The notes beneath the pieces were generated by a model. It ran no database searches. It was not told where the DNA came from and saw only the letters and a list, made by a program, of their open reading frames with translations. The position numbers were made by a program, and so were the translations under genes. Below, one piece after another: positions 14,301 through 29,300 of a DNA stretch of 64,000 bases (the stretch's first letter is position 1; the number at the start of each line of letters is the position of its first letter). The stretch is from Tubiluchus corallicola (taxonomy: Eukaryota; Priapulida; Priapulimorpha; Priapulimorphida; Tubiluchidae): positions 434,001 through 498,000 of the forward strand of contig JAQGDQ010000049.1 in the NCBI GenBank assembly GCA_030141605.1, given 5' to 3'.

Positions 14301-17300
14301 TATAGTGAAAAAACTATGTCCAAAGTTATAGTTATACCTACTGATAACTTTATGTGAATCAGCTGCAAGTTTAGATGCTGTTGTTGATACTATGGCTGAT
14401 GTTGACAACAATATGAATTTTAATATTTTCTACATCTCTTTACATAGGCATTTACTTGTGTTTACAATCCGTGAATGACGAGCTTTTTTCATCCATGTGC
14501 ATTTAATGCCGAGTGACCACTCTAGAGCATAATCCTGCTCTAGCTTTTGTTTCCTTCATTATGGTCTGCCTGTGTAATGCATTTATTATGTTAGATTAAA
14601 AGTGAAAGATTCATGCACTTCCTTCATAGCCATTAATGTTCATTCAGCTCACACAATGCCAATTTTTCTTGCACTAATGCTCTAATCAATCATCTCATTC
14701 TCAGTATTTGCAATTTGCTTGTTCTACTAGGTACTCCGTTTTGTCTTAACTTTAGTAAGTTGATTACTAGGCGATTGTGGAGGGTTAATCGTTGAGTGGT
14801 CTCGCGTGATTGACTAGGCTGGAATCGTTCTAGATGGTTTCATTTGTCATAAAAATAATACCGCTATAGGTTTAGTAGCTCATTCTAGGAGATCGTCATT
14901 GATAATGAGCTAGGTTCCAGTCGTGCCACAAAAATTTCATTGAGTAGGAGCGTAGACGCTGCCCTTGAATACTGTGCTATAACTTGTAGTGTACCAAAGT
15001 GTACAGAAAAAGAAAGTATGGAATATGTGAACCAGAGTGTACAGAAAAAGAAAGTATTGAATATGTCAAAAGAATCTCTGGAAACTTTTGGGAATATAGT
15101 TAGTGTTAGTGTTAACATGAGCGTATGAAATTAGTTTAAATTAGTGTTTAAGGTATTTAGTTTTATTAGATTTGCTTTGCCTTCTGAACTAGCAAAAGTT
15201 AGTTCAGTATAAGATAAAAACAGACTCGCCAATTACAAATTGTCCTAGCATCTGCTCATGATGTTTCTTGACCTGCGCTTTGGTCTTTTATCTATGAAAA
15301 CAATGTCTTCTGCCGAATTATAATTGTAGTAAACATTTGTTCCTTCTGATAGACTGTCACTGTTGTTACAGGTACGCGCAGATTTATATCCCTTTCAGCA
15401 GTTTTGTGTAATAACGTCATAGTTAATGGTACCGAATCTATCACTTACATCATCCCATAACTGAAATTATAATGTAGCGATGTTTCACATTTTAACTTGA
15501 AGTAGTGTTCCAGTGTTATTTCGTTCTGTGTTGTAAAGCAAAGCCTGCAAGCCTATAAAATTATCAACCGTCTCTCCAATTACATCTCTTTCTTCAAGCA
15601 GTTTGTCACACTTGCTGAACTAATTGTTGTAATTTCCTTCTTGCAGTCCAAGCAAACACAACACAAGCATAGACTCTCGACTTGACTCGAACAAATTGGA
15701 TGAAGAGCACAGGTTAATTGCTAGATATGCCGCCAGACTAGCAGCAGACATGAACAACGCTGTGAGTATCTTTTATTTCCCTTGAAAATTCTAGGTAAAA
15801 ATATGTATAAAATTTAGTTTTGTGGTGCTATTGTAAGAAATGTTGTAGCGCTTTTATACACGTTCTTTACATTTTATAATATTTATAAACCAAGCCTTAA
15901 AGAGGTTTTGCTATATCACTGGCTTCCCTGATTCATAGAGTCCCACAAGGCTTTGTTAACCCACTCAAGTTTATATTGTATATGTTGCAATGATGTTCTA
16001 GTACATTCAAATACAGGGATCGTTTGGGTAGAAATGAAAAATATAAGCATTACCAATAATGTATTAACCCATTCACTATAGTTGAAAGTGGTAAAAGTTA
16101 AATTTATAAATTGCACACAGAATGAATCTATTCAAATCTTTGTCCTGTTATTATTTTATTAAATTTGGCTTTCTTTAGTAGAAGGAAATAAATTACTATT
16201 TATGTACCTTGAAGTTAAAGGTATTTTAGATTAGATTAGGTTAGTTTTTATTTGAGCACAAAAAACATTAAATATTTAGTTCACACAATAAAAAATATGC
16301 TGTAGATTATACTGCAGAAATAAGGCAGTAGAATTTTAACGTTAATCTTCCCTTTTGTGTCCCATTGTCATTTTTACCTCACAAATGAACAGGAATAGCC
16401 ATTGTTAATGGTGTTTAATCATCATACAGTAGACTACCTACATGTTGACAGAGTTGCTCCAGATGCTCAAAGCCCTTATTATTTATTGACTGTGAACAGT
16501 AAGTGGAGTGTGCACAGGAGTATATGACACATTGGCAGTCTTGCTTCTTCAGAATCTTTTCAAGTCTGAAACTAGAAGCACTGCCATTAAACCCAGTGTC
16601 TGCTGCCACTACTGTACTCTCATATTGATTTTAGTTAACATTTTAACTTAGTATGTTGCTGGGCGAATTTTGCAAACTGTTGGATTTTAGAAATTGTACA
16701 GACAATATTTTATTGCTCTATGGTCTTTAGACAACCACAGTGCGAGATTTTCTTCTTGCTGCTGCTGTAGGCTGGCAGAACTATAATAACTGATCGTTGG
16801 TGGAGTTGACCGGGCTGATTTGATTAGGGCAACATATTCCACTTGATAGAAAAGTCAAACTTACTCCAACAACAGCCCAGGCGTGGAGAAGGTTGTGAAA
16901 CTAATTCTGTTAACTTAGTATGCTCTCTTGGGTGCAGTAAGTAATAGTAAATTAAACGCAGGATTATTATTAGGTTAAGTAGACTACAAGAATTTTCATG
17001 CCTTTCGTTAAGACTTAAGCCAATAGGGTATTATGTCAAAATGTGAGATTCAATGCTTTCCTGATCACAAGATATAAAATGAAGTTTGTAGCATTGGTGT
17101 TTGCTCAGAAAGCTTAACTGTTGATGGTGTGGCATGGATTGCAAGAAACAAAGAAGAATTAGATGAAATAATAAAACTCTATAGAAGAAAAAGTGAAAAG
17201 AATGGATCTCATAGTAAACAAAAAACTGAAGAGTTTCACCATGGTGATGAATCATGGAAAAAATGCAAGTATCTTGGTAGTTTGCTGGCAACAGAAGACG

Positions 17301-20300
17301 ACATATCAAGATGGAAGATAATGGCATTATCAACATATTCAAAATTCCCAAACGTTTTTGAGAATAGGAAGATTTCTTTGGAAAGAAAAGTTAGAATATT
17401 CTCAGCCTTAGTTGAAACTGTATTTCTGTATCTCTGAGCTCTAGACATTAAAAAACAAATCATAAGCTGAAATTGATATATTCCAAAGGATGAAATTACA
17501 AAAACATTTTGGGTATCAGATGGGCAAAGAAAATCTCAAATGAAGACTATATGAAAAATAGAAGAACTTTAGGCAAAAAAAATAATAAGGTGCCATCTAA
17601 GATGGATTGAACATATGCTTAGACTACCTGATGATACTCCAGTGAAGATAGCTCTTCAACAAGCAGTAGAACCAGCCAGAATACCTGCAGGAGGACAAAT
17701 GCTAACATATTTAGATATTACACGGAAAGATTTAAACACTTCAGCACTGATCCATCAGCATAAAAAGGTGAACAGATTCATGTCCCTGGACGTATGATTC
17801 ATTGCATGATGATGATGATGATGAGAAAGGTTAAAGAGGTTATTCTGTATCTCTTGTTTGTCACAGATGAAAATTCTGCATTTTATAAAGAAAAAAGGGT
17901 TTTTTGATTGAATTTTAAACAAGATTTAGTTAAAGTTTGTCATGTTTTTAGTGAGACCAATACAGGTTGTGATTATTTTCCTGCCAAGTAGAGATAAGTA
18001 AGTCTAATATACTAGATTTGTTATGGTGTGGTAAGACAGTTTTTGTTATGCAAATGTTAATGCTATTTAAATCGATTATTATGCATGAGCAGGTTAATTA
18101 ATTATGCTTCTTAAGGTGAGAAATCAAAATTTTAGCTTTTCGTTCCATGTATGCAGAATGTAGGTACAATTTATTCTCTGTTGATAAAATATAAAATAAA
18201 AACTGAGTTAAGTCAAGTAAAAATGTAGGTGACTCTAATGTACTCGTTGCTGTTCCCAATAATATACCATCAGAGAGATGTTGAAGAAACTCCTTGTTAG
18301 TCAATGCTTGCAAATATACATGTAATCAGTAATATTTTATGCTAAACTGCAGCTCTAGTTGTGGTCTGTAGTTATTAACAAGAATTATATTGAATTCCAG
18401 AAGGTATTGTGGCATGGATTACGCTGGAATTACCTCTGCTGTAGTCTCAGCACTGAAGTCATTTATATTCAGTGTTGGTATAACATAGTCGTGACCCTCT
18501 GGCAGTGACATTTCAAAATATTAAATCACAGAGGTCTTCTTAAAACATAAACTTACTAAAGCTGCGTGAGGAAAAATGCACGTGAGTGTGTGTCCTTTGC
18601 CTGTAGTTGGTTTTGGATTTTAAAGTATTAAACGAGTAAAGGATTAAAGGAATAAGCAAAGAGCTAATTTTCAATGTATTTTTGGAAAGCTTCCACTAAA
18701 CATCACTGATTAGTTCCACATTATGTTTGTCAAAATGGCATATTAGTTTGAAGCAGAATAAGAGTTTTTGGAATTAATATTTATTAGACTTTTATACCAT
18801 TCATTTCGAACATCTAGTTACATCTTGCAAATAATACAAAATTAAATAAAAAGAAATTACAGCATTAGTACTCAAAATGAAATAAATAAAGGTATTCAGA
18901 GAAAATATTCATAGACAAGACCAAATGGAACAAAAAATCACAAATAAAAGAGTAAGTTTGTTTGTTTTTCACCATTTTCTATAATAAGAAAGTAACTAAG
19001 TAATTTATAATTCTTGTACACCATTCAATAACGTTAGAAAACACAAAAGTGATTATTGATGTGAGTGGTGAAAGGGTGGCGAAAGAATTATGAGTTATCG
19101 AGGTCTGCCCCCTCAGAAATGTTACTAATAGATATTGCATCTCATAAATAAACACATAACCTATCACTCTGTTTTGTACATGTCATACAGTCATGAAAAG
19201 TTAACAGTTATGTTAGAATCTGCCCCTATTCGATATGTGTAAACAAACTTTGAAAGTTTGAATTACTGTTTAGATTTAAATGTAAACATTTTTTAGCCTT
19301 TCTTTACCATTTGCCGTATACCTTTATTTAACTAAATGTTACTCCCAAGTTGACATAAATGTAAATTCTTACCCCTCCCCCTATTTAATACTGGTTAAAT
19401 TTACTGCACTAATTATTCTTACTCTTTTTTTTGCTTCAAAAAATTGAGCGTTTTCTTAAAACTATCTTAGGCGTTTAAGAATAGCCATGAAGAGGTCGAT
19501 TAATATTAATGCGCACTTGGGTAGCTAATTCCTGCATTCGTGTAGTTGGCTTGTTCACGATTGAAGTAGCCTGATTAATAAAGTGTGCGTGCACGTCGTG
19601 TGCGTTTAAGTAAAACATGTGTTCATGATTGGAGTAGCTTGATTAATACAGTGTGGGTGCACGTTCGCGTGCGTGTAAGCAAAACATGTAGCGTTTAGGA
19701 TCAGAACAGACTGATTGGTTCCTATGCACACTAGGGATTTCTTCGCTGATATTTTTCAATTTCCTTTCACAAGATTCGGTGTAATAATCTCTGTAAATCA
19801 TGTCTTTGTGCCAGTGATAATGAAGCGGGTGGTATCAGTTTATTACAGTATAGTGTAAATCTGTCACGTGCTTTGCTTGCCATATTAAGTTAAGGAAGCC
19901 AGGAATGCTTTCAACCATTTTGCAGGCGACGTGATATTATTGTCATGGCTTCTTTTGCGATAATTAGGCAAACTGGTGGCAACCCAAGGAAAGATTCGAG
20001 TAATGTCGTTGCCCGAAAACGTTTTCAGAAAAATGAGGCCAAATTGTTTCGTTCTAATGTTTTCTTTATACAGTACTTTTATTTAATGTCCGTTTTCACA
20101 TAATAAAACATTAACCTACATAACTACTTACACTCGCGGGCTTGCACGCACCCAGTCCACTTTAATACACTCACTCATTTACTCTCCTTTTAATGTACGT
20201 AAAATGTACACATATTACAATTATATGAAGGTAGTTACCAGTTATCTCAATAAAATTGATTCACTGCATAGCCTCACTTAGTTCAGCAGCTCATGCCAAA

Positions 20301-23300
20301 GTTTGCCGTCCTGATGTTTCAATGAATTTAGTCTGTAACGTGTGGTTCTACAATGACTCATTTGAGTTATGGGAGGAAGTTCTCACTTTGAAAAAAATCC
20401 CACATAAAAGGCGCTATCTTATTAATCGCTTTCCTTCTTGCAGCTGGCAACCTAGACAAGTTTCTCTCTTAAGGCTATCATTTGCTGTTGGTTATAGTTG
20501 GTTGACCAGAAGTGATCATGTGCCAGCACCCTTACTAGTGAGAGAGCTGGCTTAAATAACTGAAAAACATTTTTAAACTGTTCTGTAAAGCCTGTTGACC
20601 TCGGGCATAAATATGTTTTGATCGTCTTGTGTGCTTCCGCTGTAATTAATAATTCATAATTAAATTCCCTCATGCAATCGTTAGAAGACGTATCGGATGC
20701 AGCAGCAGCAGCGCCGTAGACGACGGGTAATGTTACCTCATCAATAATACATTTCATTTGCACTTAGCACTGGCACATAGGTGTGTATAGACAGATAGAG
20801 CAATGATTACTATGATAGCATAGTAATGTTCTTGCACGCCCACTTTTTCCACTAATGCATTGTGCTTTAAGCAAGAAGGAATATTAGTGTGATTAGAGCT
20901 TTACCAAATGCAAAATTTTCAAGCAAAAGTACCTGTTGCCATTGTTACAGAGTCGCTAAAGTTAGAACTAAACACTGAAATTTAAATTGACATTATTAAA
21001 ACTTTGTAACTTTCTATGTATACCGCTTATGGCATCGAAAAAGGTTGTTACTAAGATCTAAAATTCTGCTGAAGACCAAGGCACAAATCTATGTAGGATA
21101 TTGCCGCATTATTACATAACTTTACAGTTCGCTACCTTAGACCATTTGACTACGAAATTAGATGTTACGTAAAAGTCCAATGCATCTAGCTCATCTACAT
21201 CTTTTGACACTGTAACGTGAGACACGTCGGCTAGAGATACCTGCACACTAGTGATCACAAATGCACGAGTATTACATGTAGTATCGCTTTTTGCCGTAAA
21301 GAAGTGGAAGTAAATAACCAAATGGTCATGCAGGATGGGCACATGTACTTACATTTTGAGAATGTTAGCAAAATTGGACCATGTAATAGCTTTGTTGCCT
21401 CCTCAGTCCCAGTTTTTAGGTAAAGTTATTCACCATATATTCTCGGGCATGTTCCTCTGATCATTGTTGCTTCTGTGTTTTCAGACATGCGCGTTGTGCA
21501 CTTCTATTAGCGCTAGCTATATTATTGTATTGGAATGTTTTTTGCATTTCTCTGTGTTCAGCACTCCATTGCAATTTCTCTGCTGTGCAAATTCTATTAA
21601 TTAATAAATAACGAGCAATGATCGTGCAAAGTAATTATTTTCCTGATGGCTTATTTCCGAAGCGAAATTTTGGTCCACACACATTGTGCACCAAATATGT
21701 TTATGCCATAATGATAGAAAATGTCACGTAGCTGATTAGTTAGAAAAGTCAGGAAAAATGTGCGAAATAAGAAAATAATTGTATACAGTTCAATTTGTGT
21801 AATTTATCTAAAGTAGCACAGTTTTGCGCATTTTGCTACATTGTGCTTGTTTACTAGTCTTGTATATGTGCTGCATCTGTACTGTACCATTTGTGCACGT
21901 ACTAAAGTAAAATTGTAAATGATGACATTTCATAGAATCTATCTGCTTTTTTAAATGAACAAAAAAATAATACTGAATATTTTGTTTAATTTAGTGATAC
22001 ATTTGTGAGGTCCTTAAAATTATTGTATTATCTTGTATATGCATATGTTAGTGACACGTGTGCAGTGAAATTTCTCTTTTGTTCAGGCAGTTATGCATGT
22101 CGAGTTGAGTTTACCTATTTGAAATGAACGGATGGACGGCATTAATTGTATTTTCACTGAAAGTTTCATTATTTTAGCGCGATTAACCAGCTGTTTTTCT
22201 AACCGCTGTGCATTAACTAAATTGCAATTACAATTTTATCATCATTGTAAATAATCACGTTATTGCTGATTAGTTTAAATAACCACGTTATTGCAGCTTC
22301 TATTCAGCAATGTTCTGCCAATGTCAGATTGTTTTACACCGGATTTTCAAACATTTAGCGAAATGCTTTTTCCATAGGTTTTATTAATTGTTGCAAAAAA
22401 ACTCGATGCTTGTTCATTGTTATTACTTTTCACTTGTGTGTGGTGCATGTTTTCTCAGTAAAAAGAAAACAGTTTGCAAGAATTGTGCTTAATACATTCT
22501 TATTTCAATACAATAGCAAGGCCGGACTATCCTATAGACTAGTATAGGCTGGAGCCTAATAAGGCTCCTCAAGCTTGGGAGCCCTCAAGCTTTGGTAACA
22601 TTTGGGAATCTGTTTTTTTACTTCGGTAATGTTGAAATATGTGCTAATTTGGTTTGCAGTAAATGGTGAAATAGTGGTATTTTTTAAAGAATATTTTTAT
22701 TGACAAACAAAAGATAGCTATTCTAGTTTATTAAAGAAGTTTACTTCAAGTTGTATAATTGCCGCTAAAATATGTCACGAGTAAAAAATATTCAAGACGC
22801 GTGCGGACGAGTTAGGTGGTTCCGTCTGACGGGTCCCGATATTTTCATTAGCCTAAGCGTCCAAAAAGGTCACAATCCTGCTCTGGCTATAAGGTAGTAC
22901 TTTAATTTGTTGGTAAACGTTGAGAACAATTTCTCTGATCATAACGTTTTGTAAAGTCAATCTGCTTTTTCAAATGAACTAAAAAATAATAAAATATTTT
23001 TAAGAACCTCAAATGTTTCACTAAATTAAACAAAGTAATAGTATTATTTTTAGTAGTAGTTATTTTTAGTTCATTTGAGAAAGTAGATAGGTTCTGTGAA
23101 ACATCATGATCAAAATGCCATAATCACTTGAAGCAACATGCCATGGTACGACGTTGGTACAACTGCAGCCTTTTCTACATACATGAGTGGGCTATGTATA
23201 CAAAACTTATTACAAGATGATGGTGCTATGCAGGTAACCAGAAAAATATGTGAGAAAATTCAAAAATTTGTAAATCAACTGCACATTGCATGATGTCGTA

Positions 23301-26300
23301 CACGAACACATTCAATAACGTGCTATTACATTAACTTGATTGTCGAGGTAATGAAAAGTTTGTTTGCAAGATTTAGATATGCCATCCCAATTTCCATAGC
23401 AACGGGAGACGCATCTGGAAGCTTCTATTTAGAAAATTTGCATTTGGCATTTGGCAGTAACATTATGGAAAATGCAAAGGCAAAAAAAGTTTGAACGGTT
23501 TAATCTGTTTGAATATTACTACTTCTTCATAATTTATGTTATCCTTTTAGAAATTGATGAATGAAAACTTGTATAAGTATGGTTGTTCACAAATATTATC
23601 GCGTTCTTTCATAGTCATCTTTTTAATAGTTGTCGTCTTTTTCATTGTTGTCATTGTTCAAAATCATGATAATGATCATTGTTGTCATTTAATCATCATT
23701 TGTATCGTCATTATTATGATTACATTATCTTCTTATTGCAACAACCAAGGTTAAGCAACACTGAGCCACCGTCAGCATCGTTTTTTGTACATATTGTTTT
23801 TATATTAGAACCCACAGGACAACCGTCATATTAAATTTGTACGTTTTGAATTTTAGGCTAAATATTTTGTTTTATCGTTCTTCAAGCATTGGAACAAAAC
23901 TGAATTTACTTGCCTGCCTAATAATAAGTAGGATGAAATAAAAATTGTTTTAACCTACTGGCTACCTAATAAATACCACGCAGTATTCATTACTTTCATT
24001 GTATTATATGGCTTCCTTTCGTTACCCGGATAATTACTAATAACATTCTAGCTTTTATATTAACCTATAATAACGTACGCGTAATGACTTCCGTGATATC
24101 ATCTTTGCATGACTCATATTGATATAACATTTTCGAATGCCTGTTTAACCGTAATTATTCCCCTGAACGAAATACTATCAAAACTGTTAGCAATATCTTA
24201 CATTAGATAATCATATAATAAGTGGCGGAATGCTTAGCCAGAGAACGCAGCATACAAAAGTTTTGAAATGCAAATGATAGTTCAAATCTGAGCTATAGTT
24301 AAATCACTTTCTTGTTGTTTTTCTGTCACTACAGTCTGGCACGCGAAGCTAAAAGAGTAGGAAAAATGCTGTGCATTTTGCTAGTCTTAAATTTACAAAT
24401 ATCTGTACAAAGGCGTATCCAAAGGATTGTTCAACTGTATTCTGTTTGTCGTTTCGGTGGTTCTTTTGTTTATTATATTAAGGAAAGTAATTGCCAACAG
24501 ATGTGCTCTGTACAGTAATGCAATGCAAACTACAAATCACGTTTCAATTTTCACAAGTGCTTCTTTTCATTGCGTATATTTGACTTGCTTTTTCTCTAAT
24601 CTTGAATTATGGAATTTACTGCCAGGCACTGTTGGCGAAAAGATGCACTCAGATTCAATTAACTTATTACTACGCATTAGACTAGTGTATTTTTTCATGA
24701 CAGCAGTCCGTAGTAGAATGTTCATTTGGATAACGTGTTCATGTCAACTTTTGGTTCCGAGTTTGGTCTGAGAACTAGGTCTCGGGGAAAATGAGTGCAT
24801 CAGTGGCAACCGAATCGAAACGAAGAACAAGCAGTAATGGGACACAAAAAATCGTCAAGCTAATCATCAGTATTATACGTGAATTGAAATTAGTAAGAAA
24901 GTGTAGTTCATTAAATGTACAATGGAAAAAGCGGTGGCGGTGCTAGAATGGACCTTGTAGCCCACCCTAATGTATATAAGAAAAAGCGACAATCCTAGGG
25001 TGGATCCTTGTGGTACACCACAGTTTATATTCTCAGTATATTCATAAATGTTATACTCAGCCTTGAACTAGTTATTTGTGCATTTTTTCAAGTTGAGTAG
25101 TTGCAGAAAGTCGAAACAAATGACGCAAGTTGCGTTCCTGCATCATTATCATTAGGCACTTGCATCTTTGTCATTAAAGCCTTGCTGGAAGTTGACACAG
25201 TGAAGTGATGTGCAGACTAACTAAATATACTACAGGTTTTCATAAAGTTAGCTTTCTCTTTCATTGCAACAAAACTTGAAGGCGGCGTTCTCTTTTGCCT
25301 CTAATCACTGCGCGCTGTAAGTTTTGACGTAATTAGCACAGGGATGCAAGTGTAATTACAAGCTCGTTATTTAGGTTTCTATTTATTGGCTATGGGAAGC
25401 CATGGAATTGTTGTGTTGTTTGTTTGTCAAGAAGTTGAAAAGCTCTTGTGAATCAGTTAATTACAACAGTCCGTCTCTCGAAGAGAATAATGAAGTGCGG
25501 GAAAGTAATTAGTGAACTGCAGCGTAGGCTTTGTGCAATACAGACAGATTTGGAGGCTACCAATAGGTTTCAACTTGAAATTACTAAAAATTTGTTTTCT
25601 TTTTTTTTTCAAATGTAAGTTGATGCATTTGTTTTTTATTGGCCCGTTTATGAGCTAGGGTTGATTACAATCCAACTTCTTTACTAAACATGGTCTTAGT
25701 GGCCTGCAATGAACTTGTAATCCAAACTCCAATTTCCTTCTTTTAGCAAATTTAATTTGAAGACTTTGTTAATTGTTTATTTATTTCGAGTGTTCTTTGG
25801 TTTAGAAATTAACTAGACAAAAGAATCATGTCTAGAAAATAAACATTCTAAAAAATTTTCACTCTCGCCATTCGCCGTTCATTTCTTTTAAAATGTTTTC
25901 ATCGCTAATTGTGGTGATGGGAAACGTGGTGGAGTTCAGAATATCAAACACTATATAATCATGTAGAGTCTGTAAACTGTAAAGTATAACGTCCACACAT
26001 CCTACATTGCCTGAGCATCTATACAGGTTAAGCAGCAATATGTGTAAAATTGCTCTCCTTTCTCAGTGTGATTAACACATGCCTGCTTCTTTTTACTCAC
26101 TTGAGTAGCACTGTCACGTGCCAATCGTTCTCTTCCTGAATATTTGATGTCATTTTGTGTCTCTGGGACAACATTTTGCAGTTTTCACTAAATCCTTGAC
26201 CATTTCCTCGAGTTTAACTGCCTCGTCCGCTGAAGCCTATATTTCACCGTATGATCAGTAATGTTTTGTTTGATGTGGCCATAGAAATTGATCGTTGCAG

Positions 26301-29300
26301 CTGTTTGTCAGGTTTAAATATGAAACTAGGCTGCATACATATGTTATAGGTGGTGGTGACGTCAGGTATGGGGTGTCGTGCTCTTTATATTCAGGCAGCT
26401 TATAAATGAGATTCCTCGTTCAAATAGATAACACACTGTTAATTATACGGTGGAATCAGGCAGCCGTTAGGTACTAAATAGGAAAACCAGGAAGAGGGTG
26501 CTTAGCTGTTTTTCTCGGAAGCAGACGAGGCAGTTGTCGGAAGCCATTATTAAATGTATTCCTCATTTAGAGGTCAGTCAGTATTACTAGTTTCCAAAAT
26601 CCACACTAAGAGTGAAACGACCTACTTTCTACGAATGGATTCTCTTTGTAAAATTGTGCACAGAGGGCCGAGTAAATAGGTATCTCTTGATCCCCTGTGT
26701 TGAAAGAGGTGAAAATGGATTGAAGGCACCGTACTGAAGCATTCTTAAAACTTCCCCATTCTGTGGTGTTTTGACCTGCTTGAGCGTTTTCATCACCCCA
26801 GGATTCGTAACAGTTAACTACAATAAATGAAGCTAAAATAAGAACATTCAGTGTCAAGACTTGACAACAATATGAATAAGTCGTGCGTTAGAGTCGTTTC
26901 TTTTAATCAGAATCAAATTGCAAGCGTTGCCTACTTTAGCGTTATTTTCGATCAATCTTACTCATACGAATGCAACTGGCTTCATTAATTTTAATGATCT
27001 GCTATGGACCTGCACGTAGAAAGGCAAACGAAACCCACTGTGAATTATCGCTACCATTAGAAAGCATTCTTACTATCCAAGTAATGAATTGCGTTGTCCA
27101 TTTTAATTTGAACATTCTTGAGTAAGTATACATTCGAGTTTATTCAACAAGTTGTGGTTGGTTGAAGTGAATTGTTGAGCCTCAAGTTGCATGCTTTTGA
27201 TTTTTCTTAATCATCTGCTCGAATGCTTCATAGAAAACACAGCTTTAGCTTTAGCAGTATTAGTTTATTGACTATAATTCTGCATAATTCGAGACTAATA
27301 CAATACAACAATGGGTAACCAGAAAAATAACTATAGTCCAAAAGGTCATTACCAAAATGTCACATCGAGAACAGATAAAGGTACAAATAATTGTAATGTG
27401 CTATATAGTTAAGCACACGAAACCTATGCCTATAGGTTACTGTGCCTATACTGTCATGAAAAGTACTACACTATACATAACATGCCAGAGAGTAAACTCT
27501 ATTGAACTGGTTGGAACTTATGAATTAGTAGGTTTTCCTTGACGAAAATCAGTGCCCTAGCCTCAATATAACATTAATTAATCCGTAAATATCTTCGATA
27601 CTTCATAACAAATTTTAAATTTATTTTCAAATACATCATTAACGTTAGAAAAATTAACATTCGTGGACTCGTTTCTAGCGTTTTCGGTTTTTTGGCAAGT
27701 GGTTAAAACATGCACTTCCGGTCTGGACAACACCACATTCACAGAGTCTGTTTTCCACTTGTTGGTAAAATACATACGGTTTACATACAGTTTTTTAGTA
27801 TATTTTTTCTCATACGTTTTGTCTGAATTATTTTTACAGTTTATTTGACTCAAAGAACCTGCCCCTCACGTGAGACTATAAATGTTACCTTTTTGTATCT
27901 GTTAAGATAGTACTATAGTTCCTCAGTGCATGTCGGGTTTGAAGTACACTAAGTTGGTCGGGGACTTGCAAGATGGATGTTAGAAACGCCGCGTTTTAGT
28001 GCAGTGTATTTTGGCTCCACGGACTAAGGCTTAATGTTGTCTTGAACCTGCTAACCGACCAGGTTTTCAGACCACTTGGCTGCACCAGCGCCACCTGTAA
28101 ATGACAGTTTACGTTCATAGTAGATAACATAGCAGGTAGCACCAGGATCCTAAAATGAAATTGATTTAGCTGTATTTGTCATCGTCATTAATAAAAATGA
28201 GGGATGGATTCTCTGAGTGAAATAAATTATAAAGATAATTCAGGCAAGACATGTGAAAAAAAGATACAGAAAAACTGTATGAATTTTTTTCCTTTTGAAA
28301 ACCTTTTCAATGCTTCAATGCAAAAATGTATCCATGTGTTCTTCTTCTTGGCACTTTGCCAGTAAGCACATTGTTCAATTTGCAGAATAAGCTGATTCCT
28401 ACGATCGAGATGCTATTGTATACAATTAACTACTAAATTTTTGATAAATCACCATCCTGCTAGCTTCCACTTTAGATAATTAGTATTTGAATTAATATGA
28501 ATGATAATTCGGTTCGCAAAATGATCCAGAAGTATTCTTTGGATATTGAAATGCATTGTGACAACTGTTCTTCATAGCAGTGCATTGTAGCATCATGCGC
28601 TTCTGTGTGAGTTCACCTAGCTGCGTTTCGTAACATTTAGCAAGCTAAATTCATTGAATTAACTTTTATTTCGTTGAATCTACGCGTTAACGATGTTGTC
28701 CAAAAAGAGTTGTGCTGACTTTTTCTTGTGCGTCTTCTTCATGTTCGTGATTTTAACCGCAGTGAAACGAAAACCTCATGTATCACTAAAATTCACCACG
28801 TTATTTCTGTTGTTCTTATACTTGTCACAAGATATCATCCTGCGCTACATTCCGAGCATATTACGATAAAGTTTGGTTAATTGGGTCTTCAGTACTCTAG
28901 CAAGAATGTGTAAGTAAAGACAGTTTTCTGTAGAGAACAGCTCTGGCTGTGTGATATCTTCCATGACGTAAAACGTGTATGCGGGTAGTAGATGCATTTT
29001 CATTTTTGTTTACATTTTAGTTCAATTTTTTGAAATTGTTTTTGATATGACAGTGGCTGTTTTTCAGGAGGTTTTGTATAAATTTTAAGTGAAAACGCAA
29101 TGGTTTCAGTGCTTAAAATACACTTTTTTCGTGATCTTATCGGGTAGTTTATACCCCCCCCACCCCCTACCGAAGTCTCTAGTTTTCTTGCCAATGATTC
29201 AAAATGCTTACTTTGTTTTCTCTTCTTAAGCGAACTGACAATCAGTTTAGATCTACGAAAAATAACTGTTTCAAATGCACTAAAATACGTACAATCTTTC

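Larger units (their letters stand above)
1935..15646 (+). other. 13.7 kb dystrobrevin intron
   Basis: Mostly AT-rich sequence without long reading frames. It holds a 27-bp tandem duplication near 2478-2531, two copies of a dispersed repeat (2898-3021 and 4245-4371), a TA microsatellite (5277-5307), a CpG-rich patch with a possible alternative exon (9530-9780), a 5S-rRNA-like fragment (11402-11460), a second CpG-rich patch (13425-13580) and a 38-bp tandem duplication (14998-15073). The antisense 118-codon frame at 12183-12539 resembles nothing I know. I see nothing supportable in the rest. Confidence 0.7.

Noticed and set aside
22510-22910. Sequence between AAGGCCGGACTATCCTATAG and AATCCTGCTCTGGC resembling ends of non-autonomous hAT elements
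   Set aside because: No matching inverted partner or target duplication could be shown.
24427-24771. 114-codon plus-strand frame with a LINE-like phrase ([14 protein letters not shown])
   Set aside because: Only one short resemblance, within a hydrophobic AT-driven frame.
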